A stretch of DNA of 64,000 bases from Butyricimonas faecihominis. GTDB taxonomy: Bacteria; Bacteroidota; Bacteroidia; Bacteroidales; Marinifilaceae. Below are positions 1 through 7,540 of the stretch, piece after piece (within the stretch, counting starts at the first letter, position 1; each line of letters starts with the position of its first letter). The stretch is from positions 1,245,880 through 1,309,879 of the forward strand of contig NZ_AP028155.1 of the NCBI RefSeq assembly GCF_033096445.1. The letters are read 5' to 3'. The notes beneath the pieces were generated by a model. That model was given only the letters and a program-made list of their open reading frames with translations. It was not told the DNA's origin and searched no databases. The translations under genes were made by a program, and so were the position numbers.

Positions 1-24
1 AAAAAATTAATCAACAACAACTTC

Positions 25-91
25 ACTTCTAGTTTTACTAGGATAACTAGAAGTAATTGTTCAACAATAATAATCTATATCATTGTTGAAC
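25..91 (-). terminator. Two consecutive hairpins at the end of the ABC permease gene
   Basis: Two perfect 10-base inverted repeats follow the gene that ends at 80: arms 59-68 and 82-91 (overlapping the stop codon), then arms 25-34 and 45-54. The position fits a 3' end or terminator. The T-tract is weak, so factor-dependent termination or mRNA protection is equally possible. Confidence 0.5.
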
Positions 92-3000
92 TTTAACCCA
101 CTTCATGGCATCAGCAATGATTACTTGTGGGGAATCATGTTTATCAATGGAATCATGTTTTTGATCCTTGTCACTCAAAGTCACCCTTCCCCTCCCCTGA
201 AAATCAAAAACCCCTAAAGATATCCATCCTCCATCATTTTTGTCCATCAAAAGTATAACCTCATGCTCTTTTTTTCCGTCAAACACGGAATAATAATACT
301 CCCTTTGGACATCACCACCTCTATTTTTTCTAGAAGGTTGATAGCAAAACACCTCGTATGCTCCCTCAGGTAAATCGGTTTCCCATTGTACTTTCTGATT
401 TCCCTTACCGGCTCGTTTAAAATACGCTCCTTTTACGGGGAAACCATAACCTCCATTCCTATCGACCGTAAAACCCCAATGATTGTAAGGAGGATACTCA
501 TAATACTTGGCACGAGTCTCAACTATTCCAAATAGCGAAGCTATATTAAATTTTCTAGTTTCCAGAATAGTGAATCCCGAATCGACATTATCTACAATAA
601 ACTCATTCTCATTCTTAATTGAAAAAAAAGTTGAATCGAGAGGTAAAAACCACTTAGTCGTGTCCATATCAATATCAGCCTCCCCACGCTCGCTTGATAA
701 TTCAATATCTTTCGGAACATTTAAAGACATATATGTAGAAACATTGGAATTAAGAGCTGGCCCATACGTTCTGATTGCTCGTCCCTCTCCCGGGGGAATG
801 ATCCATCCCGGATGCTTACCATTCGTATTAATATTGATAATACCCGGGACTTTCCCCCAGTTAAATACTCTGAAATCGTATACTCGATCACTCTTACCTT
901 TTATAAAGACGGTGTGCCCGTCTATCTCGAAAACGGGTAATTGATTCATTCGAAACCAATTCATAACGATAGAGTCTAACCTAACATTAAAATTGGCGAA
1001 AATTTCTTGCGAAAAATCCTCAAAGGTAGTTTCTTCAAAAAGATGTCGCTTGAGGAAATCATGATAAGCATCGTGAAATTCTTGTTCTCCAATCTTAATC
1101 TCTAATAACGTTTTTAACTCTGCGCATTTCATACGGAATATCCAATCAAACAGTTCCGGGGAAAGTAAGGTATCACTCAACGCCTCTTCTAAACTATGAT
1201 TTTTCATATAATCAACAACAAAATATTGGATATTCTCCTTATTTACCCAAGTTAAATAGGGATAAAAAGCTAAAAACAAAGCATCATTAATCAAGGGACA
1301 CTCGTCCGAGTAAATGAAACTCGTGTTACCCTTACCAGTTGATTTTAGATCACAACTCCCCCCTTTCCTAAACTGGTCAAATTCTCTCTTCAATCGAAAT
1401 TCAATTTCCAATTCTTTGTCATTATAAGAGGCTACAGACACGTCCTCCGAGAATTTCTTTTCCGGGAGAAACACCATTCCTTCTTGTACTCGCTCACCCT
1501 CTTGTAAGGTTCTCCTCGGGAACACGTAAAAATCACACGGCACCTCCACAACCGTGATCCAACTATAAGGATACTGTAGCGTGGGATCAAACGCAACTTC
1601 ATTCATTATACGTTTCAGGAAATAATCACCATTATCACCATAAAATTTGATTGAAGATTTGGCGTCCTCGATGATACTTGACCACTTTTCCTTGGGAATT
1701 TCATCGTAAAAATCAAGCATAAATTCATGCTCTGGCAAGTAAAAAAGCGCTACTTTCGTCGGATAATCATCCTTTACAATATCCGGCATCTCCTTCTTCA
1801 AATTTTGGATCATCGTTAATGCGTCACTACCAACTACGATCTCCCGTTTTCTATAATTACCAATACAAAGAGTGATACCTTTCATGCCATGCTTGAGCGT
1901 GAACGTCGTCTTCCCGACCGTGTCCCGACTCGCTTCTCCTTGGGATATTGCCATAAGTTTCGGGTCATGTTCTACCTCTAACCTGTAGCGAGTGAACATG
2001 GATCGTCTAAAACCAAATGTATCGTAAGGAGGCACACTGACCGGGTACCAAACACATTCTGGGGTAAGTAATTTATACTCTTTCTGGCAAAACGCAGGGG
2101 TATAACCGAAACGATAAATATCTATAGTATTTACCATCGGAGAAATATACTTCTCTTTTGAGACGTCAAGAAAGCAAAAACTATTGTCGATTTTCCCTTC
2201 GTAATTCACTACGACTTCTGTTATCTCGCCAGAAGCCAACTCCTTGTCCACAAGAACCACTTGCAAATCACGCTGAAAGGTAACGGTTTTCCCATCCATG
2301 ATGATCGAGGAAATCACAAGCCTGGGATTCAGATAAAAAAACAATGGAAGAGCCTCATTTTCTCGGTTTTCAACACGCATTCGACTTGTCACGGAGATTC
2401 CCCCGTTTTCCGTTTCTTTCAAATAGAGTTGGTTATCGACTATTTTTAATACCTTTCTCTGGGCAAACTTGGAATAAACCGCCCTAAATGCTTCCCGTTC
2501 ATCAGATATGGATTGGAATCCGCAAGAGTAAATAATCGCAAAACCTCCGGCAAACAACAAAGGGAATAAGGCCACACAAGCTAAGCGAAACTTTGCCCGT
2601 TCGTTATTGTGAATTCTAGGGTAAGGAATAACTGCAAGAATTGCCAAACCAATCCCGAAGAACAAGATAAATATCCGTTGTAGTATATAACTCCCGAAAT
2701 TCACGTGTCCCGTGAAATCAGAAAACATATTGGGTATCCTCGCCGCGAGAGGGTCAAGTACCCCGTTTAACCAAATCGAACAGGGGATTGTTAACACCCC
2801 AAGAATCACCGCCAAAAGGATCACGTTTAAGCCTTGGTTTCTCGTCAATCTTGTCACAAGGGTCGATATACCCAAGCAAAAGACAAGAACGGGAAGGTTC
2901 AGCGTAAACCAATAAAAAAGATAATATCCGATATTAAATACCTTGGGATAGAAAAGAAGATTCAACAAACCACAAAAAGCGAAGATCAATATATTAGCCA

Positions 3001-3388
3001 TCGAGAAGGCAAGGAATTTTCCAAAAATGTTTCCTACCGAAATATCTGAATTTCCTTGCGGATGAACGTTCAACGCCATCATGGCATCCAAGTGGAATAA
3101 TCTCGTATCGTTGATGGCGAGCACCGTCACGAAGAAAAGTTGCAAAATATTGTACAAATAAGCACATGTGAAGGGTATAGACGAAGGCAACGCTTGGGAA
3201 ATCCATCCCATTGAAGGTTGCTTTAAAAGCTGGTTGATACTTTTAACGTAAGGTAAAGCAGACAGCGGCGTAAACACGTAAAGAGCAATCCCCACAATCC
3301 CTAAAACAATGAATATACGAAAGATGACATTCCGTCCGACACATTTGAATCCATATAAAGTTTCAATAAAAATATGGTCACCGCTCAT
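80..3388 (-). CDS. ABC-2 type permease fused to degenerate M1-peptidase-like and golvesin-like domains
   Basis: Protein of 1102 aa. About seven hydrophobic segments lie in residues 20-292, typical of ABC-2 permeases. A long extracytoplasmic region (about 310-880) resembles the M1-aminopeptidase half of ABC/M1 fusion proteins: the stretch around VVEVPCDFYVFPRR corresponds to the segment just before the zinc site. No HExxH motif is present anywhere, so I infer the peptidase part is catalytically dead. Residues about 960-1102 look like a golvesin/xanthan-lyase CBD-like domain (GAYEVFCYQPS near its start, IIADAMKWVKV at the end). No ATPase subunit is visible; it may lie beyond the left edge. Start ATG at 3388. 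It follows the Ig-domain gene on the same strand after 151 bases. Its substrate is unknown. Confidence 0.75.
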   Translation of the reverse strand: MSGDHIFIETLYGFKCVGRNVIFRIFIVLGIVGIALYVFTPLSALPYVKSINQLLKQPSMGWISQALPSSIPFTCAYLYNILQLFFVTVLAINDTRLFHLDAMMALNVHPQGNSDISVGNIFGKFLAFSMANILIFAFCGLLNLLFYPKVFNIGYYLFYWFTLNLPVLVFCLGISTLVTRLTRNQGLNVILLAVILGVLTIPCSIWLNGVLDPLAARIPNMFSDFTGHVNFGSYILQRIFILFFGIGLAILAVIPYPRIHNNERAKFRLACVALFPLLFAGGFAIIYSCGFQSISDEREAFRAVYSKFAQRKVLKIVDNQLYLKETENGGISVTSRMRVENRENEALPLFFYLNPRLVISSIIMDGKTVTFQRDLQVVLVDKELASGEITEVVVNYEGKIDNSFCFLDVSKEKYISPMVNTIDIYRFGYTPAFCQKEYKLLTPECVWYPVSVPPYDTFGFRRSMFTRYRLEVEHDPKLMAISQGEASRDTVGKTTFTLKHGMKGITLCIGNYRKREIVVGSDALTMIQNLKKEMPDIVKDDYPTKVALFYLPEHEFMLDFYDEIPKEKWSSIIEDAKSSIKFYGDNGDYFLKRIMNEVAFDPTLQYPYSWITVVEVPCDFYVFPRRTLQEGERVQEGMVFLPEKKFSEDVSVASYNDKELEIEFRLKREFDQFRKGGSCDLKSTGKGNTSFIYSDECPLINDALFLAFYPYLTWVNKENIQYFVVDYMKNHSLEEALSDTLLSPELFDWIFRMKCAELKTLLEIKIGEQEFHDAYHDFLKRHLFEETTFEDFSQEIFANFNVRLDSIVMNWFRMNQLPVFEIDGHTVFIKGKSDRVYDFRVFNWGKVPGIININTNGKHPGWIIPPGEGRAIRTYGPALNSNVSTYMSLNVPKDIELSSERGEADIDMDTTKWFLPLDSTFFSIKNENEFIVDNVDSGFTILETRKFNIASLFGIVETRAKYYEYPPYNHWGFTVDRNGGYGFPVKGAYFKRAGKGNQKVQWETDLPEGAYEVFCYQPSRKNRGGDVQREYYYSVFDGKKEHEVILLMDKNDGGWISLGVFDFQGRGRVTLSDKDQKHDSIDKHDSPQVIIADAMKWVKVQQ

Positions 3389-3465
3389 AACGCTCGATTT
3401 GAATTATAACACCTAATCAAAAGTATCAATTATTTTTGGATAAAAAACAAAGTCGGTAATTTTTC

Positions 3466-3511
3466 AAGAATTAGTTTAAAAGATTTTAGAAATATCCTTA
3501 AACTAATTCTT
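3466..3511 (-). terminator. 14-bp perfect inverted repeat downstream of the Ig-domain gene
   Basis: Arms 3466-3479 and 3498-3511 are exact complements around an 18-base spacer. The hairpin lies between two minus-strand genes and could end the transcript of the upstream small gene. It is AT-rich and lacks a clean T-run, so terminator is a tentative reading. Confidence 0.45.
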
Positions 3512-3539
3512 AATAATCAACGGAATAAAATTAAATATT

Positions 3540-3950
3540 TTACTTCTTCAAAAGTTTCACAGACAATAGCGCTGATGATGAATCTGAGCCATCGTCGTTT
3601 TTAACTTCTAGTTCATATATTCCAGTATCATCTTTCGTCAAATTCTTTATCGTCAATTTTACAACCTCGTCCTCATGAAAAAATTCATATTTTTCTCCTG
3701 CTTCCAGAAGTTCTCCATTTTTGCTCCAAACGGCAATACAATCAGATGGCGCAACATGGGCGATGAAGACAGCGTTTTGACCTTCAGTTTTTATAATATC
3801 ACAAAGTCCTTGCACAATACGGGCAGGAATACCTTCAGCCAAAATTTTCTCTTGAAGATTTACATTGTTTTGCTCAACAATTCGATCTTCTCCATTAGAT
3901 CCTGTCAGCACCAATAATAATACAAAAATAAAAATTACTCTCTGTTTCAT
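3540..3950 (-). CDS. Secreted small protein with one I-set immunoglobulin-like domain
   Basis: Protein of 136 aa. Residues 1-20 form a signal peptide (basic start, FVLLLVLTG core) without a lipobox cysteine. Residues about 45-134 follow the I-set pattern seen in titin-like proteins: a proline-led first strand, EGQNAVF, the core Trp in AVWSKNGELL, LTIKNLTKDDTGIYELEVKN (the D-x-G-x-Y signature) and a closing SALLSV strand. The disulfide cysteines of animal Ig folds are not at their usual places. Known I-set domains act in adhesion and protein binding; the partner here is unknown. Start ATG at 3950, preceded by an 18-bp palindrome. The gene stands alone upstream of the ABC permease. Confidence 0.7.
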   Translation of the reverse strand: MKQRVIFIFVLLLVLTGSNGEDRIVEQNNVNLQEKILAEGIPARIVQGLCDIIKTEGQNAVFIAHVAPSDCIAVWSKNGELLEAGEKYEFFHEDEVVKLTIKNLTKDDTGIYELEVKNDDGSDSSSALLSVKLLKK

Positions 3951-3973
3951 GGTGTTTATATTTTAATTAATAT

Positions 3974-3991
3974 TTATTATTGCAATAATAA
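3974..3991. promoter_or_regulatory. 18-bp perfect palindrome upstream of the Ig-domain gene
   Basis: The site (TTATTATTG plus its complement) sits 24-41 bases upstream of the ATG at 3950, where a repressor would cover the promoter. No regulator is identified. Because it is all A/T except the centre, chance cannot be excluded. Confidence 0.3.
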
Positions 3992-4260
3992 TCAAATAGA
4001 TTCACATATCAAACATTATTTACTTTAATTTTTCAAATCTTTTCTTCAGCAAAATAGCATATTTACATACTTATATTACTTTCAAAAATACACAAAAATC
4101 AACTTTACATTTATGAATACAATATACAGGACAACTTGCCAAATTTTGACTAACATGAAAAACACCTACGATTGATCGCAGCATCTACTTTTATTACCTA
4201 ACTTAAAATACCAATGTCAAAAATTTCTATTAAAGACAACGTAGTTTTATTCAACGATTC

Positions 4261-4291
4261 TTTGTTGTTTCAAAAACAATTGCTACTTTTG
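4261..4291 (+). promoter_or_regulatory. Bacteroidetes promoter of rplU-rpmA
   Basis: TTTG at 4261-4264, 19 bases, then TACTTTTG at 4284-4291, which matches the TAnnTTTG -7 box exactly. The transcript would start near 4298, giving a leader of about 75 bases before rplU. Confidence 0.75.
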
Positions 4292-4372
4292 CCGAGCGAA
4301 AATTTAACCTCAGGGGTACAACAAGTGGAAGAATCCCACCCCACGGTATTAACTTAATAATGAAATAGAACA

Positions 4373-4684
4373 ATGTACGCAATTGTAGAAATCGCAGGAC
4401 AACAATTCAAAGTTGAAATAGACCGTAAAGTCTATGTTCACAGACTGACTGCAGAAGAAGGCGCTCAAGTTGAATTCGACAAAGTGCTTTTAGTAGACAA
4501 CGAAGGTGACATCAAAATCGGAACTCCGGTTGTAGAAGGAGCTAAAGTTACGGCAAAGGTATTATCTCACGTGAAAGCTGATAAAGTAATAGTTTTCAAG
4601 AAAAAGAGAAGAAAAGGATATTGTAAGAAAAACGGTCATCGTCAATGTATGACCCAGATTCAAATCGAAGCTATCAACGCTTAA
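4373..4684 (+). CDS. rplU: 50S ribosomal protein L21
   Basis: Protein of 103 aa, the normal L21 length. It opens with [14 protein letters not shown] and ends with the basic [16 protein letters not shown] segment that contacts 23S rRNA. It is a structural protein of the large subunit. It is followed after 32 bases by rpmA, the conserved rplU-rpmA order, and both are read from the promoter at 4261-4291. Start ATG at 4373. Confidence 0.97.
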   Translation: MYAIVEIAGQQFKVEIDRKVYVHRLTAEEGAQVEFDKVLLVDNEGDIKIGTPVVEGAKVTAKVLSHVKADKVIVFKKKRRKGYCKKNGHRQCMTQIQIEAINA

Positions 4685-4716
4685 TTTATTTTGTAACTTC
4701 TAAAATTTAAAACGAT

Positions 4717-4977
4717 ATGGCACACAAGAAAGGAGTCGGTAGCTCTAAGAACGGTCGTGAATCAGAAAGTAAACGATTAGGAGTAAAGGTATTCGGCGGA
4801 CAATTTGCTAAAGCAGGTAATATCATCGTTCGTCAAAGAGGAACAGTACATAACCCGGGATTAAACGTGGGTATCGGTAGAGATCATACCTTATTCGCAT
4901 TGATCGACGGAAAAGTTGTTTTCAGAAAAAAACAAGACAACAAATCTTACGTTTCTATTGAGGCTATCGCTGAATAA
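4717..4977 (+). CDS. rpmA: 50S ribosomal protein L27
   Basis: Protein of 86 aa with the classic N-terminus [20 protein letters not shown], which reaches the peptidyl-transferase centre. It begins directly with MAHKK, so there is no cleavable N-terminal extension of the Firmicutes kind. It is the second gene of the rplU-rpmA unit and is followed by a strong intrinsic terminator at 5001-5033. Confidence 0.97.
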   Translation: MAHKKGVGSSKNGRESESKRLGVKVFGGQFAKAGNIIVRQRGTVHNPGLNVGIGRDHTLFALIDGKVVFRKKQDNKSYVSIEAIAE

Positions 4978-5000
4978 GTAGAAAAATGAACATATTTAAG

Positions 5001-5033
5001 CTCCTGTCCTTACAAAGTACAGGAGTTTTTTTT
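5001..5033 (+). terminator. Intrinsic terminator of rplU-rpmA
   Basis: Stem CTCCTGT (5001-5007) pairs with ACAGGAG (5019-5025), followed by eight T. It lies 24 bases after the rpmA stop. Confidence 0.88.
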
Positions 5034-5079
5034 ATTTTTACGCCTCGAAACAAGAACATCCGTGTTCCCGTTTCGATGA

Positions 5080-5112
5080 TTTAAAATTAAAATCTAAAAT
5101 TTAAAATTACCA
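5080..5112. repeat. AT-rich TCTAAAAT-type intergenic repeat before serS
   Basis: Consists of overlapping units of the kind AAATCTAAAATTTAAAAT, ending 3 bases before the serS ATG. The same family recurs in many gaps of this window. Confidence 0.6.
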
Positions 5113-5115
5113 GAG

Positions 5116-6390
5116 ATGCTAAACCTTAAATTTATTCAGGAAAACAAAGACACGGTCATTCGGAAATTAGCCGTGAAAAACTTTGATGCCAAGGAATTAG
5201 TTGAGAAGATTATCGCTCTCGACAACGAGAGAAAGAATTTACAAAAAGAATCGGATAACAAGCAATCCGAAATGAATAGCATCTCCAAGCAAATCGGTTC
5301 CTTGATGAAAGAAGGGAAAAAAGAGGAAGCCGAGCAAGCAAGGGCTAATACAACCCGTCTGAAAGAAGAGATTGCAGCCTTGACTGCCCAACATAATAGC
5401 ACCCAGAACGAGTTGAACTCACTCATCGTTCGTTTACCGAATTTACCACATGACTCCGTACCTCCCGGAAAGAGTGATGCGGACAACGTGATTGTAAAAA
5501 TCAGTGATAACGTGCCTGCCCATGAAGAAGGACAACTTCCCCACTGGGACCTGGCGAAAAAGTATCAGTTGATCGATTTCGAGGTAGGTGTGAAGATCAC
5601 GGGTGCCGGATTCCCCGTCTACAAAGGGTTGGGAGCCCGCCTACAAAGAGCCTTAATCTACTTCTTTTTGGAAGAAAACACCAAAGCAGGCTATCAAGAA
5701 GTGCAGCCCCCGCTTGTCGTTAATGAAGATTCAGGCTTCGGTACCGGTCAGTTGCCCGATAAAGACGGACAGATGTATTACGTGAACGAGGACAAACTAT
5801 ATCTTATCCCCACGGCAGAAGTGCCTGTAACCAACCTTTACCGGGATATGATCGTGGATGCAGACCAGTTACCGATCAAAAACACGGCTTACTCCGCTTG
5901 TTTCCGCCGGGAAGCCGGATCATACGGAAAAGACGTGCGCGGATTGAACCGCCTGCACCAGTTCGATAAAGTAGAGATCGTGCAGATCACCCGTCCGGAA
6001 ATGTCTTACGAGGCTCTCGACGGCATGGTAAAACACGTGGAAGGACTGTTAATCAAGTTAGGATTACCTTACCGTATCGTACGTCTATGCGGTGGTGATT
6101 TGAGTTTCACCTCTGCCCTAACCTTCGATTTTGAAGTGTATTCAAAAGCACAGAATCGTTGGCTGGAAGTCAGCTCTGTTTCCAATTTTGAAGAGTATCA
6201 AGCAAACCGTCTGAAACTACGTTTCCGGGATAAAGGAGACAAGAAAACGACCATGGTACACACGCTGAACGGTAGCGCCCTAGCATTACCGAGAATCGTG
6301 GCCTCCTTGCTGGAGAACAACCAGACTCCGGAAGGTATCCGGGTTCCAGATGTACTCCGTGGGTTTATGGGTACCGACTATATAAGATAA
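5116..6390 (+). CDS. serS: Serine--tRNA ligase
   Basis: Class II seryl-tRNA synthetase of 424 aa, charging tRNA-Ser in the cytoplasm. The N-terminal long helical hairpin (about residues 27-100, rich in Glu, Lys and Gln) is the tRNA-binding coiled coil. The catalytic core has motif 2 (FRREAGSYGKDVRGLNR, about 262-278) and motif 3 (NGSALALPRIVASLLENNQ). Length matches the bacterial family. Start ATG at 5116, directly after an AT-rich repeat. A type-B repeat follows the stop. Confidence 0.97.
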   Translation: MLNLKFIQENKDTVIRKLAVKNFDAKELVEKIIALDNERKNLQKESDNKQSEMNSISKQIGSLMKEGKKEEAEQARANTTRLKEEIAALTAQHNSTQNELNSLIVRLPNLPHDSVPPGKSDADNVIVKISDNVPAHEEGQLPHWDLAKKYQLIDFEVGVKITGAGFPVYKGLGARLQRALIYFFLEENTKAGYQEVQPPLVVNEDSGFGTGQLPDKDGQMYYVNEDKLYLIPTAEVPVTNLYRDMIVDADQLPIKNTAYSACFRREAGSYGKDVRGLNRLHQFDKVEIVQITRPEMSYEALDGMVKHVEGLLIKLGLPYRIVRLCGGDLSFTSALTFDFEVYSKAQNRWLEVSSVSNFEEYQANRLKLRFRDKGDKKTTMVHTLNGSALALPRIVASLLENNQTPEGIRVPDVLRGFMGTDYIR

Positions 6391-6491
6391 AAACTGAAAA
6401 CTAAAAGATAAAAGTTAATCCTTCACGGATATTTTATCTTTTAGTTTTTAACTTTATCTTTTATCTTTTAGTTTTTATCTTTTAGCTTAAT
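6391..6491. repeat. Inverted AT-rich repeat (AACTAAAAGATAAAAG type) between serS and DUF4286 gene
   Basis: The first part reads AACTAAAAGATAAAAGTTAA; after a short spacer the complementary TTATCTTTTAGTTTTTAAC follows, then more copies run up to the next ATG. It can fold into an AT hairpin and may end the serS transcript. The same unit recurs at 11774-11881, 19563-19582, 39086-39112 and 63314-63347. Confidence 0.65.
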
Positions 6492-6797
6492 ATGCGCTTT
6501 ATATACAACACGACATTCAGTATTGACGAAAACATTGCAGAGGAATTCATTCAGGTTATCCGGGGTGGTTACATCGCTTATCTCAAGGGCAAAAACCTTT
6601 GTAATGACATACTATTTACCCGTGTCATGATTCGTGAAGGAGAAGGCCTGTCCCTATCCCTACAACTCATATTCCCTTCTGCCGAAGAATACAGCATCTT
6701 TATAGAAAACTACAAAGACAGATTATTACATATGCTGGTAGATGTGTTCGGTGAGGATCTTTTATATTTCAGTACCACTCTCGAAGAGATTGAATAA
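6492..6797 (+). CDS. Small DUF4286-like protein
   Basis: Protein of 101 aa with no signal peptide or membrane segment. The opening MRFIYNTTFSIDENIAEEF and the middle part resemble the DUF4286 family of small alpha/beta proteins common in Bacteroidetes; I name it from memory of the pattern. Function is unknown. It lies 49 bases upstream of ruvC on the same strand, but ruvC has its own promoter, so a functional link is not implied. Confidence 0.6.
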   Translation: MRFIYNTTFSIDENIAEEFIQVIRGGYIAYLKGKNLCNDILFTRVMIREGEGLSLSLQLIFPSAEEYSIFIENYKDRLLHMLVDVFGEDLLYFSTTLEEIE

Positions 6798-6821
6798 ATC
6801 GAAATTCTGACAGATTTTCGC

Positions 6822-6829
6822 TATATTTG
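6822..6829 (+). promoter_or_regulatory. -7 box of ruvC
   Basis: TATATTTG matches TAnnTTTG and lies 17 bases upstream of the ruvC ATG. No clear -33 TTTG is seen. Confidence 0.6.
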
Positions 6830-6846
6830 TAATCTAAAACTGATAG

Positions 6847-7401
6847 ATGGAAAAACTAATCATGGGGATAGACCCCGGTACAAACTTCATGGGATATGCA
6901 ATTCTTAGGACAACCGGAAAGAATTGCAAACCGGAACTTGTCGTGTCGGGAGTCGTTGACATGAAAAAAATGACCGATCCGTATCTCAAACTGCAAAGAG
7001 TATTTCAACGCACACTGCAAGTCATTGATTCTTACCATCCGGACGAATTGGCCATCGAATCACAATTCTACGGTAAGAACATCCAGTCTATGCTGAAACT
7101 CGGACGGGCACAAGGTGTAGCCATCGCAGCCGCTCTACAACGGAATATTCCCATTTTCGAATATGCCCCGAAGAAAATTAAAATGAGCATCACGGGAACA
7201 GGAGAGGCCTCCAAAGAGCAGATTGCCCTTTTGCTAGGCAAATTCATGACTATACCGACCACCATTTCCACCTTGGATGAAACAGATGCCATCGCCATCG
7301 CCTATTGCCACCACCTACAAGGCAACTTACCCACCACGGGAAACTCCAAATGCAAGGACTGGGGAGACTTCATCAAACAGAATCCAGACAAGGTTCTGTA
7401 A
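6847..7401 (+). CDS. ruvC: Crossover junction endodeoxyribonuclease RuvC
   Basis: Protein of 184 aa. RuvC cuts Holliday junctions symmetrically during recombination repair, with RuvAB. The RNase H-like fold shows its acidic residues: Asp8 in GIDPGTNFMGYA, Glu in LAIESQFYG (about residue 67), and the Asp pair in DETDAIAIAYCHH near 141-144. The C-terminus is slightly longer than in E. coli. ruvA and ruvB are not in the window. It ends at a convergent terminator shared with the next gene. Confidence 0.95.
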   Translation: MEKLIMGIDPGTNFMGYAILRTTGKNCKPELVVSGVVDMKKMTDPYLKLQRVFQRTLQVIDSYHPDELAIESQFYGKNIQSMLKLGRAQGVAIAAALQRNIPIFEYAPKKIKMSITGTGEASKEQIALLLGKFMTIPTTISTLDETDAIAIAYCHHLQGNLPTTGNSKCKDWGDFIKQNPDKVL

Positions 7402-7412
7402 AACAATAAATT

Positions 7413-7485
7413 GTTTCACAAAGTTACAAGTTAACAGGTTACAGGTTCGCCATAACTTGTAACTTGCAAACTTGTAACTTGTAAC
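7413..7485. repeat. GTTACAAGTTA-type short repeat cluster after ruvC
   Basis: Copies of ACAAGTTAACAGGTTAC and, inverted, AACTTGTAACTTG alternate over about 70 bases just upstream of the terminator. A single copy-like piece is also seen near 13240. This is a separate family from the TTTAGATT repeats. Confidence 0.5.
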
Positions 7486-7519
7486 AAATCGGGCCATAGC
7501 TCTCGCTACGGCCCGATTT
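7486..7519. terminator. Bidirectional terminator between ruvC and the OmpA/TPR lipoprotein
   Basis: Stem AAATCGGGCC (7486-7495) pairs with GGCCCGATTT (7510-7519), with further TAG/CTA pairs inside. The genes on each side converge on it. Confidence 0.8.
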
Positions 7520-7540
7520 AAAATGCAAAGTCAAACAATT

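Larger units (their letters stand above)
3951..4372. other. Intergenic region between the Ig-domain gene and rplU
   Basis: AT-rich 422-base gap between divergent genes. It holds a perfect 18-bp palindrome (3974-3991) close to the Ig-gene start, a clear Bacteroidetes promoter for rplU (4261-4291), a GC-rich leader segment with a small hairpin (about 4312-4343) and a three-codon ORF (ATG AAA TAG, 4360-4368) just before the rplU start. I see no gene in 4000-4250. Confidence 0.7.

Noticed and set aside
507-944. 145-codon plus-strand ORF inside the ABC permease gene
   Set aside because: It is antisense to a long, well-supported reading frame and has no domain or promoter.
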